Positions 21,990-31,990 of a stretch of DNA of 64,000 bases are shown piece by piece (positions within the stretch are counted from its first letter, which is position 1; each line of letters begins with the position of its first letter). The position numbers and the translations under genes were made by a program. The stretch is taken from NCBI GenBank assembly GCA_037903475.1, contig JBAJFG010000190.1, positions 682,001-746,000 on the forward strand. The letters are read 5' to 3'. The notes below the pieces were generated by a model that saw only the letters and a program-made list of their open reading frames with translations, was not told where the DNA came from and did not search any database. This stretch comes from Ancylostoma caninum. Lineage: Eukaryota; Nematoda; Chromadorea; Rhabditida; Ancylostomatidae.

Positions 21990-22880
21990 TGCGACCGCGA
22001 CAGGGTCTAAAGGTCCACTACTTACTCGGTCGCAATTTCACTTCCATGCGAATGATGCGAAATGAAAACACTAAATCGTTTACAATTCTGTTGTGCCTCA
22101 AACTTCTTAGCTTAAGAGCCTTCAAGCAGTCTTTATAAAATGGTAGTGCTCTAGGGTAAAGTGCATTCGGAAAACACCTACAGTGAACAATTTTGGCAAA
22201 AATTCGTTCCACTTTTTTCCAAATTGGAAAGATGCTTCCGAAGGTATGCGGTGATCCATATTCCATATGAGGAAGCACGTACATCTTATAATAACGAATG
22301 AGGAAATTGGGATATCTTTAAAATTACAAAGAGAGAACTCAGAGCTTTCTTCACAGCAGCATCAACGTGAGTACCAAAATTTAGAGTCTTATCAGTAAGT
22401 ATGCCTAGGTCTTCCATGCACTCATCACTTTCAAGTCTAATATTGTTAAATCGGAAGCCTCTTGCTGAATAGAGCCAAGATGCATTGTCATTGTTTTGGA
22501 AAGATTAACTGGCAGCTCCCATTCATCAGCTCATCTCATCATTCTTTCCACAGCAGCGCACATATTCTCGTGAGTATTCTTTCCTAGATGGCTCATAGGC
22601 TAGGTAAATCTTGATGTAGCCAGCTAAAACTCTAACATTCGATTGGTACAAATTTTTAGATACGCAGGAAGATCCGCAGTATACGCGAGAAAAAGAAGAG
22701 GAGATAATACTCCCCTTGTGGCACCCCAATGGAACAAAAATGGCGTTCAGGGTAGCTATCTCTCACTTTGACAGTCATGTGACGCTCTGGAAGGAAAGAC
22801 TCGAGCTAGGAGAATAGTTGCCCAGGTACACCACATTGCTCAAGCTTGAAAAGTAAAGCCTCCGTGGCAATTACCAAAGG
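21990..22880 (-). pseudogene. Non-LTR retrotransposon reverse transcriptase remnant
   Basis: Read on the minus strand, the region encodes in broken frames first a GVPQG motif (after RHMTVKVRDSYPERHFCSI) that typifies the palm of non-LTR reverse transcriptases, then the C-terminal thumb region MYVLPHMEYGSPHTFGSIFP with KVERIFAKIVHCR, LPFYKDCLKALKL and a final NDLVFSFRI. This order matches the end of CR1/jockey-class RTs. At least one frameshift and several stops separate the parts. No endonuclease or target duplication was located. Confidence 0.7.
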
Positions 22881-23988
22881 TCGGCGTGGGACGGTCCGGG
22901 AACGACCCGGAGTATTATCCTGACGTCATTGTCTAATTGTCTAGACGAACTTTTCCAACAAACGACTGGTATATTCACCAATTATGGCCCATGGCCTACT
23001 GAAAAATATAGTTTTCAACAAAACTGAAAAATCACAATGTTTTCGAAAATTTGCATCTTCCTGACTTCCACACTTGCTTGGACCAAGAGGAGCTTCTGTT
23101 CCGCATTCTCATTTCAAAGTCGATTGGAATAAGGAAATGTAGCACAATATCCTCAAAAATACAAGGCTTCCACCGTTTGGAAGTGGAAAAATGACGTCAT
23201 AGTGAAACGAAATTTTGTGCATTTTCGCAAATTGCTTCGCTAACCTTTTTTTCACGCTAAACAACACTACTTTTGTTCTAAATGTAGTTTTCCGAATCAA
23301 AGGGCAAGATCCCGCAATTATTTTATGTTCAACGCTAGTTTTAAATTCTTCCGAAACCGTTGGTAGAATGTGTGCTGTGTCCACCTTGGTGACATATGGG
23401 TGAATATTGGAAAACCTCTCACTGATGAGCTCTTTAGCTCTTTAACAGCACCGTATTTTTTACGTTTATTGCAAAGCCAGAGATAAGCACAACATTACAG
23501 AAAGTCGCTCAAATAGAAAAAGAAATACAAAAAGAAGGGAAAAGCTAGAATTAATGAACAATACGGTGCCAAGGCAATATCTACCAGATAAACGATTATA
23601 TGAAAATATCTACTTCAGTCGTACAATTGCCAATATCGTGTATTTCTGCATCACCAGGGACGGATCCATAAACTAATTCTGGTGATGGATGTTAACATTT
23701 TCAACAGAATCCAGTTTAGCAGGTTCTTTTGGAGTATAGAAGATAATTTCTTGTTCTCCACGATGCCAGTGGGTTGGGCGGGTGGCGAATAGGTGAAATC
23801 TCCCTACGTCTGCGGTAGTAAGCATTGATTGCAGCAACACAAGACGTCCTGGTTGTAGCTTCAGCCCCAGGGTTTTGTGAGGGAAACCGGTAACTAATCA
23901 ATTCTCGTTACCACCTCACCTATAGTTTGAACAACATATAAATCTAGCAAGTATTTCAAAGGCATTTAAGTTCAGTTTATAACTTGTC
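22881..23988. other. Unassigned stretch
   Basis: No gene is supportable. A minus-strand frame at 23,716-23,901 is arginine/proline-rich without a known domain. Confidence 0.35.
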
Positions 23989-24366
23989 TTAAGAAGCAAG
24001 ATCTGCGAGTTTAAGATGCTCGTCTTTGTCATTAGCAAAAAGTACTCTCTCTGCTACCCATGCAAAATGAGTGACTGACGTTGAACTCTTCTGAATGTCG
24101 TCTGTGCGTTCTTTTGAAAGGCGGTATGGGCACGTGAAAGCTGTAATACTTAGAAGACAAACACATAACCTTAAGAATACCTTCGTTTGCATATGATGAG
24201 GCAAAAATTCACCTTTAGAAGTTTCCTGAGCTGGTGGTAAGTGGCTTAGCATTTCATTCATTGAATTTTTCATCAGTGTCACCGACTTCTCGACCTTTTC
24301 AAGTTCCAAATTGGCAATTGACGATTGTGCATCACGTTGAAGCAACTCGTCGCGAACACTATCCAT
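23989..24366 (-). CDS. Two-exon small coiled-coil protein or gene 3' end
   Basis: On the minus strand, exon 24,366-24,213 and exon 24,140-23,989 join in phase across a 72-base intron (GTGAAT...ATTACAG, a typical nematode size and acceptor). They give 101 residues from an ATG at 24,366 to TAA at 23,989. The first half is charged and heptad-like (DELLQRDAQSSIANLELEKV, then KSVTLMKNSMNEMLSHLPP), suggesting a coiled coil. The second half (AFTCPYRLSKERTDD...) is more globular and ends LKLADLAS. An acceptor ATGGATAG lies just inside the ATG (exon start 24,358), so the true gene may begin further upstream and this may be only its last two exons. I do not recognise the family. Confidence 0.5.
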   Translation of the reverse strand: MDSVRDELLQRDAQSSIANLELEKVEKSVTLMKNSMNEMLSHLPPAQETSKGEFLPHHMQTKVFLRLCVCLLSITAFTCPYRLSKERTDDIQKSSTSVTHFAWVAERVLFANDKDEHLKLADLAS

Positions 24367-24769
24367 GCGATTAAAGAAAAACAGAGAGTTGATCAATACA
24401 GAACAATACAGAATACATTGCCGAATTGCTACAGCGGGCCTGCCCAGGCAGGGGGACATCGCAAAGGAGGGGGGTTTCACATTGAAGATCACAGGTGAAG
24501 TCAAGAGAATTTTTCGTGATTTCTCTCCGCATTGAAGGACATTCTACCACTAAAATCGTGCGCATTCTTTTGCCCTGTTTCCCTCAATCACTCATGAAAA
24601 AGTACGCTATACCATTCAGAAATTCACAATTGCAAACTGCCACAACGCTTTACCAAAAATCCTGGTGCATCAGCGGGAAATTCAGTATTTAAATTCAGTA
24701 TTTACAATACTTCACGCATCCAAATTGCAATAAAAAAGTGTTTGGACCAAAACAACGAAACTACAACCA

Positions 24770-25150
24770 AAGAGTTTTCATGATAGTGGCGAGAGATCTA
24801 GCCCTGGACGTGAAACCTACAATGATTTCTTGATTACGACAAAAACTTGGTTTTGTCGCGAGAAGCGTAAGGAGTGCTCAGCTCATTTGAGGAGAAAATC
24901 GTGAAGAAAGGCTGGTGTTCTGCAAAGCTGTGATTTCGAAGCACGTACATTCTCATCCTACGTCTACGTATGCTTCAAAACGGAAATCCTTATTCAATTT
25001 AAGGAGATGATGTCGATGATGTCTGATGTCTGTCTTCTTCGTGGATGAATCAGCGATGCAGTTAGAGAACAATTCAGAGAATGAGTGGCCACAATCCGAA
25101 CCGTTCGGGGAAGGGAATAGTGAAAATGGAATAAATTTATTTATTTATTA
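24770..25150 (+). pseudogene. Tc1/mariner-type transposase remnant
   Basis: The plus frame gives IVARDLALDVKPTMIS, a stop, LRQKLGFVARSVRSAQLI, a stop, then GENREERLVFCKAVIS and later VFFVDESAMQLENNS. This is the order of the second helix-turn-helix, the basic linker and the first catalytic aspartate region (xxF-D-E) of Tc1/IS630 transposases. At least three in-frame stops make it inactive. The C-terminal catalytic residues were not located with confidence in the 25.2-26.0 kb sequence that follows. Confidence 0.5.
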
Positions 25151-26899
25151 TATACATCATGGAGAGTCACAATGCAAATAGAACGGCTGTAACGAGAGGA
25201 AGACAGAAGCTATTCAGAATTCGAGCATATGAGAAGAAGGGTAGAATAGACCACAGCAGTGGATGAGATAATAATCAATTCCACTCGAAACGTCATCAAA
25301 TTCCGTTGCAGCCTATCATCAACACCTCCACTAGGACGCTACAATTTCCAAAAAAAACCGATGGAAACTACATACTGTGTGTCACTCCAACAGACTAGAT
25401 ACCATTGGGCGCAAAGTAGTGCCACAAAGATCCTTTCTGCGTAAAAATGTCTGACAATCGTGAGAAGCGCTGCCCGATATCCCCTAGAACTGTTGGAGCG
25501 GTCGCAGCTACCGAAATACAACATAGCTCACGAGGAGTACAGTAGTAACGTTGGACGCAAGAGCTAGGAACCAAATGGGACTGCGAGCTGTGACTATTCT
25601 TATGTCTGCCACATGGAGCACAGAAGATGAGAATATTCATCTTATGCAAGGGCTGACCTGGAAAAATTGATCGCTGATCGGATTGTCGCCATGACCAGCC
25701 AAAAATGTTTTATCTCCGAATATTTCAACGACACGTTTTATAGAGTTTGTTGGAAAATTGCATTGTAATTAATGACCGAAATATTCGGATTTTGCTTGAA
25801 TGTCTTGGTCGAACAGTCTTCCACAGATTCCTGAACAATTTTCGAAAGTTACTTGGGATTTTCGTGACGACTTGATCAGATTTTGTGTTCGAAATTCCTG
25901 AACATTATACTGGTGCTGTCTGATTCTAGTGTGCTTGGCCAACAGACAAGTTCCTCTGCCAATAGACAACAAAAACTATGAAATGTTCAGGCGGCAGACT
26001 TTGGAGTAGCTCCGCAGCAGAGGATCTCTTGTTCATTGAATTACGCATAAAGTATCAAAAGGACAGGGCCCTAAGGCAATTTATTTCGTGTTGGGGAATA
26101 AGTTCGTGCGATTTTTCATGGGCGTAGAAACCACTACTAGAACAACGTCAAACACACTTGATGAGTTGCATAGCTCCTTCCCTCTTCTATTAATTCCACC
26201 AGAGACAGGACAGCTTCTCAGCTCAATGTCTAAAAAAATTGCGTTGTTCGAGACAACCCAATTTGTAGCCCACAACCGCAACTCTCGGATCAAAGTTTAT
26301 GAAATGAGTGAAAAATTTAACAACATAAGAGGTATGTATATAGCTGAGCTAGACCTGAAGAGTTGGCAGTAGTGGAAATCGCCCCAATTCGAGTTGCTTT
26401 CTAGCCGTTTTGTTGAAATTCAAGCAGAGAAATAGAGCACACCCAGTGTGAACAATCACCTCATATTGGGCCTTGTAGGGTTCTGCACGGAATGCGTTAG
26501 CTAACTTACATATTGGTGAGAGGTAGCATTACTAGTGATTCTTCCCTACACCTAAAGCAACTTTAGCGCATATTTGCCTCTATCTCCCACAAATTAGGCG
26601 TCCACAACGAGAAGCAACTTGAAAGCCAAATTTGACCCGTCTAAAGGTATACCACTTTTGTGCTGTTTTTCCAGCGGTGAAGGCTTCTTTTCAATCATAA
26701 TTTATACTCCTAGCTACTGAAACCCCATGTGTTCAATTTTTATATGGCTTACACTTTAACATGCCGCTATTCGTTATCTCACAACTGCAGCGGACGGCGT
26801 ACATAAGTTCGCCTGTGAGACCTTATATGTATTTAAGAATTCTTCCATAATTACTTTACAAGAAAAGCGGAGTACACTTCACTCAATCACTGTGCATCC

Positions 26900-27200
26900 A
26901 TTTAGAAAAAATTACATGTATATGACTCAAGGTTCTGGCCATGAAATGTCAATGAAATTTCTTGAGAGTGTAGCGACACTTTGCCCACTTTTTAGGTGGG
27001 CCGCTGAAACCCAAATTCCATGATGACGTCCTCTTATTGTCCTACCTGGCCCACTTTCTTTCAACAGTGACAATCCTTCCAAGAAAAGACTTGTCGGAAT
27101 ATAAGTCCAATATCTGCGGACCTGCCAGTGGGGACATTGGTGTTTTTCGCTCAAGTCACGCACAATCCGTCTGCTCATCTTCCCCTTCTTAACGGTTTCC
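26900..27200 (-). pseudogene. Mariner transposase fragment
   Basis: In one minus frame the sequence reads SFLGRIVTVERKWAR, a stop, then DNKRTSSWNLGFSGPPKK and KCRYTLKKFH. This lines up with the mariner core 'FLDRIVTxDEKW-x-YDN-xKR-xxW...PK...LHxKK'. The catalytic aspartate of the first triad position is replaced (VERKW instead of a DEKW-type motif) and a stop follows, so the copy is dead. Only this middle part of the protein was recognised. A neighbouring minus frame (27,217-27,360, ending QDPVQEHYR) could belong to the same element or be an unrelated exon. Confidence 0.5.
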
Positions 27201-27413
27201 TTCAAGTGACATGACATGGGTGGCTAATTTACCGGTAATGTTCTTGCACTGGGTCCTGTTCGACCTTCTCTTTTAGGACCATTTGGTCAAGGTGAAATTG
27301 CTGACAAGCTTGTGCAGCATCTTCCAAGCTCTCAGCTCCGCTTAGAATGGTTGATAACCCACAAGCTCCCTAGCATTATGGAGAAGAAACCCTCGACAAA
27401 TTTATTTATTTAT

Positions 27414-28339
27414 TAGGTTGAGGAATTACAAATGTCCGTTTGTCGTTCAAATTAAAAACACTACCACGACAACATTACAAGAGCTCCATCCAAGGGATAT
27501 TTCCCAAATTGTTGCGTGACTCTTCTACTTCCTCCTCAAAATGAACGAGTGCCCTCCGTGACAAAATCGCAGCGCTTTGAGACGCTACAGCGACTTATCC
27601 TAATTTTAGTTAGACCGCAGTTTTTAAGGTTCTTTTCCTTCAATGAACGCTGCATCTGCAGAAACGGGTGCCAGTCTGATGGTGCCAATCCTGGACTAGA
27701 AAGCGGCTGGGGTAGGGCATCCCATCCTTATTTTTTGGTTCTCTTCTAGGTCATTGTCACGATGTGTCGTTCTGATCATCTCGTGGATAAGTTTTGTAGC
27801 CGCTGCTCTGATACCGATGACGATGGAGTTCTTGGTCCATGCGGTCCTAGTATTGCACAGAGGGATCAGCACTAAACTTGTGACTACTAATCATCATCCT
27901 TGAATGCGGTGTTTCTTTAATATCTTGCCTCAAACGCAGTGTCACCTTTCATTCGTGACTGTCGGGTTTACGTGCCGGAATAGGCCGCTGTGCGTCGCTG
28001 AGCAGGAATGGTTTTTTGTCTGCATATTCAAGGCACACTCTTCTATCATCTGACACTATAACGCTTTCGAGGAAGTGGCTACTTCTTACACGGCAGAGAA
28101 GAATTCGGCCGATGACGGCTCGCGCACTTATTATGTCTGCCTTGAGTAGGTGCGCTAATTAAAAATAATTTTTCAAAAGTGAAAAAGTTGGAGGGTACCA
28201 AACAAGTCATATATTTTCTGAAGCGCCATGAAGCACTCTTTCACACGAATACACATGCCCTTCCGAAAATCGTGACACTGTGGAAAATAGAGGAGGAAAG
28301 GAAAACGAATGCAGCGGACATTTATAATTCCTCAACCTA
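27414..28339. mobile_element. Mariner-like element with TA duplication, no intact transposase
   Basis: A 922-bp segment (27,416-28,337) is flanked by TA on both sides and starts and ends with inverted repeats of ~23 bp with one mismatch: GGTTGAGGAATTACAAATG at left and GGTTGAGGAATTATAAATG read inward from the right. The TAGGTTG start and the TA target are characteristic of mariner elements. No transposase frame was recognised inside, so this is a non-autonomous or decayed copy. Confidence 0.65.
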
Positions 28340-28789
28340 ATATTTGTTAAGCCAAAGGCGCGCATGTATTTCAACAAAATGGAAGACACTAGAACCAACT
28401 TTAAAAAAATACCATAGGCAGATGATCACTAAGGATACGGCAAACATAAAAAAGTCAAGCATGAAACGGCAGACATGGATATGGGCCGCTGAAGTGAGTT
28501 GTAGTGCAACAGATTTTTTTCAAATGAATGTAGGAAGGACTCTGGAAGGCAATGGCAGACGCAGTAGCACATAGACACTCGCAGATGAGAAAAAAATTTC
28601 AAGGATAGTGCTGAGAGTAGCTGAAGAGTCCTTTATGCCAACACTCACATCAACCAGCAAAATATCCTCATCCGTAGAAGGGTCATGGGAGCAGCACCGG
28701 AAGTTCGACAAACGGGTATACTGCAAATGCATCACCAATGATATGAACCGATTCCTTCGTTGATCATCCAGACTTGAATATATAAAGCA
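28340..28789. other. Unassigned stretch
   Basis: No supportable gene. The overlapping short frames on both strands show no known domain. Confidence 0.35.
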
Positions 28790-29036
28790 AAATTCCACGA
28801 ATTATCTTACAGCACATTTTATTGGTTTTACACCAAAACACAGCAACGCTCAGACATAGATCCGAGCCGAGCTGTGACGGTTGGCTGTGACGTGGAGCCA
28901 AAAGTGGTGTAGGTCTAAGATGTCTCAGGCTACTGATGACTGCGAAAACCGCTGCAGGATAACACAACCACAAAGAACAAGACGACAAAATGATGACATA
29001 CCACCAAATGCCGCGGAACTTTTGCACGCATCTAAT
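28790..29036 (-). repeat. Dispersed repeat R3, copy 1 (mariner-end-like)
   Basis: On the minus strand it begins TTAGATGCGTGCAAAAGTTC and is related over ~245 bp to 48,054-48,283. The start resembles mariner terminal repeats of the TTAGGTTGGTGCAAAAGT kind. The far end carries a weaker copy of the same motif in direct, not inverted, orientation. Confidence 0.6.
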
Positions 29037-30672
29037 AAAATCGAAGGATTCATTTCTAACATTTTGCGCCCTTTATGAGCCTACGTACTGTTTTCTTCGA
29101 TTGTGCCGCCTGCACTGTTACAACTTGTGACGCATCCTCTCACTGAGATAAGAACGGCCACTTCTTCCACTGCATTATCAGCTGTCGTTTAATTCATTCG
29201 TGACACAATGCATGACCTCACTTCCACATGTGCTGGTGCTAAAGCATGCTTTGTATTCGTTTCTGTATAGTTGTTGTGTATGCTTGAAGAGCGTCGCTTG
29301 TCTGCTACGAATGTGCTGCTCTAGAGCTCTTTTATTGAGACATGTCATCATTTTTATATCAGTTTATACTTCACTTCGATCTCGAGATTACATTCAGGTA
29401 TCCAACTATCCCTTGCAAGACATCGGTACAAGTGCTGAAATGTTACGAGTAAACTTCTCAAAATTACATAGAGAAATTGTAAAAGTGCTGCTGGCGAGTG
29501 ACAACGGGATTCGCTATGGACCTTTCTAAGTTCTAAGGAAGGTGCTTTGTTTTTCCCTGCACTCACCAACCTCCTGGAATTGTTACACGAACTGAGACGT
29601 TCTAGTATTTTACGCTTTTCTTGGGCTACCCATGGAGCCTTTAGGATTTCCGAGTTTGTCTAAAGCAACACACTTTGGCACATATCAGTCAAATTTCAAC
29701 CATTAATATTCAAACTATTTCTACAGCATTTATCTCTAGAAAAGAACTCTTAATCATCTGGATAAAAATCTTTCGCAGAGCTTGGAAAGAAGTGGTAGCG
29801 CTCACCTGCATGTCGCAACAGAAGCTTTCATGATCTTCTTTACAAGCTCATTTTAAAGTTACTGGAAGAACTTCCAGAACCTAATGTTGACTATTGTTAA
29901 TTTAGTAGTGAACTACACCTTTTTCCTTGTATTACTCCTAGTACTCTCGCGATTTCAAAAACAGAGGTCTGGCCGCCATAATTTTAAAGCACTCAGCACA
30001 CTTCTCCTTCACATTTCCTAGATGATTCATTCTGATCAATATAGAGAGAATTCATCACTAATGAGCATTGATGATTAGCTGCTATGGTTCTTATGTTGTG
30101 AAAATACTATCGATTTTGGATAGGGAGACTCAGAGCGATGACAGCTGTTTCATCAAGGACTGTCGCTCCACCATTTTAAGGCACAATTACGAAATCGTCA
30201 CTGGTGTTCGAGAAATCGACAGCTTTTCCAGAGTTTTCTCGCTTATCATGCACATCTACCGAACGTGGTTCTCCACTTGTCATTCAATTAGGTCAGAGAC
30301 GTCAGATTTGCGTATCTCTTCCGGGATGCTCGTTTTCTTACGGAACCATTTCATTTTTTTATAGTAGTGAATAAGGGCGAGAAAATGTAAATTACTACCG
30401 CTGTCGAGTAACGAGACTAAGACTACATATTCTCTATTGTATAGATATACCGCTATTTTTACTTGTTTTCCTATTTGTTTATTCATCTACATGTGCTTTG
30501 TACATTGCAACACAATAAGACGCGGTGCGCCAAAGTTTTTCATCGTATACTCGCTGCTCTGAGAGGAGCAAGCTCATCCGTGCTTGTGCTGGTGCCCCTA
30601 TAATAATTGAATTTTATAGGCTTTCGCAATTTACATGGTATGGATAAAAATTCAATATGATTGATATGTGAA
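29037..30672. other. Unassigned stretch
   Basis: No gene is supportable. A plus frame after the acceptor-like TACATTCAG at 29,397 reads VSNYPLQDIGTSAEMLRVNF and continues to 29,529, but no partner exon or family was found. Confidence 0.35.
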
Positions 30673-31216
30673 TTATAGTATAATCTGGCTCGGGGTACTT
30701 TTTTTTCAGAGTTAACCTAGCCCGGAGGTAACGTGGCACACGGGTCCGAGTCAGAGCGCCGCGAAGTGGCGCTCTGGCTCGGGGTACTTTTTTTTCAGAG
30801 TTAACCTAGCCCGGAGGTAACGTGGCACACGGGTCCGAGTCAGAGCGCCGCAAAGTGGCGCTCTGGCTCGTGGTACTTTTTTTTCCAGAGTTAACCTAGC
30901 CCGGAGGTAACGTGGCACACGGGTCCGAGTCAGAGCGCCGCGAAGTGGCGCTCTGGCTCGGGGTACTTTTTTTTTCAGAGTTAACCTAGCCCGGAGGTAA
31001 CGTGGCACACGGGTCCGAGTCAGAGCGCCGCGAAGTGGCGCTCTGGCTCGGGGTACTTTTTTTTCAGAGTTAACCTAGCCCGGAGGTAACGTGGCGAAGT
31101 GGCGCTCTGGCTCGGGGTACTTTTTTTTTCAGAGTTAACCTAGCCCGGAGGTAACGTGGCACACGGGTCCGAGTCAGAGCGCCGCGAAGCGGCGCTCTGG
31201 CTCGGTTATAGTATAA
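30673..31216 (+). repeat. Tandem array of an 89-90 bp hairpin unit flanked by a 12-bp direct repeat
   Basis: CTGGCTCGG starts units at 30,685, 30,774, 30,863, 30,953, 31,043, 31,107 and a final partial at 31,197. The spacing is 89, 89, 90, 90, 64 and 90; the 64-base unit has a 26-base deletion. Units are almost identical. Each contains CGAGTCAGAGCGCC and GGCGCTCTGGCTCG separated by ~6 bases, a 14-bp hairpin with one wobble pair. The array is bracketed by TTATAGTATAAT at 30,673-30,684 and 31,205-31,216, as if inserted as one unit. Minus-strand arginine-rich frames across it are repeat artefacts. Confidence 0.9.
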
Positions 31217-31760
31217 TTTACATAGATCTAGTAACCATCTTGTGAAGAACCAGCTAGGACATTCAGCACTATTCCTGAAATCGTTCTCACCTGCTGCTTC
31301 AGTCGGACGAGTTTTCTGGCCTGAAATAAATATTGCGTTCTTGGCTTGTCTTAGGAAGCGCAGCCAAAAATTGATATGAGCAATGGAACATACTGCATCT
31401 TGTCCACCGAATTCGTTCATTTTGGATGAGCAGGAAGCACAGAACCTTCCCGGTAACCTTATGAATTGTAAGTTTGCCAGAGGTCCGATTCAGAGGTGGA
31501 ATTTGTGAAACGTTAGAAAAAACCAACGGCGCTAGCATCGCGAGTTATTCTCCTAACATTGCGCGAATCTACAGGGCTGCGAAATTTTTCGGAAGCATAG
31601 GACGTGAAAATTGGTCTGCTAGCTCTGTTTGGCTCGATTTTGCTCCCGTAAATCCTAGCCCAGGTAATTGACTGTGGCCGTACCTTTATTCAAAAATCGT
31701 GTTCTCGCATATGTTTTATTATTCATGGTTCTTAAAACCAATGAAAATGAATACTCTAAC
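31217..31760. other. Unassigned stretch
   Basis: Minus-strand frames at 31,230-31,538 have protein-like composition but no known family, clear start or splice partner. Confidence 0.3.
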
Positions 31761-31769
31761 CAAAACTTC

Positions 31770-31990
31770 GTCCCCCCACAGCTTCTGGGTCTGGATGCAT
31801 AATGAAGGACTGTACGATTGTTACGTATTCAGATTTACCCTTTACCTAGAGCCCATCAACATGTTTATCCGTGGGTGGTGTCGTCTCTACGCTGCTGCTT
31901 CTTATGGGTAATCACTCTATGGGTCCGAGGTCACCCATCCTTCCAATGATGCATCCGGGCCCTCTTCACTACATTAGGGTTTCCGCTGCT
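31770..31990 (+). repeat. Dispersed repeat family R1, copy 2
   Basis: Best of the three copies: CATCAACATGTTTATCC, then GTGGGTGGTGTCG, GGTAATCACTCTATGGGTCC and CATCCTTCCAATGATGCATC. It lines up with 8041-8200 and 46,500-46,690. Confidence 0.6.

Noticed and set aside
22905..22935. Structured RNA suggested by GGTCCGGGAACGACCCGGAG
   Set aside because: Short GC hairpin at the edge of the non-LTR remnant with no further support.
30751..31420. Minus-strand arginine-rich repeat proteins
   Set aside because: They are produced by the 89-90 bp satellite; they have no start context or homologue and the frame changes between units.
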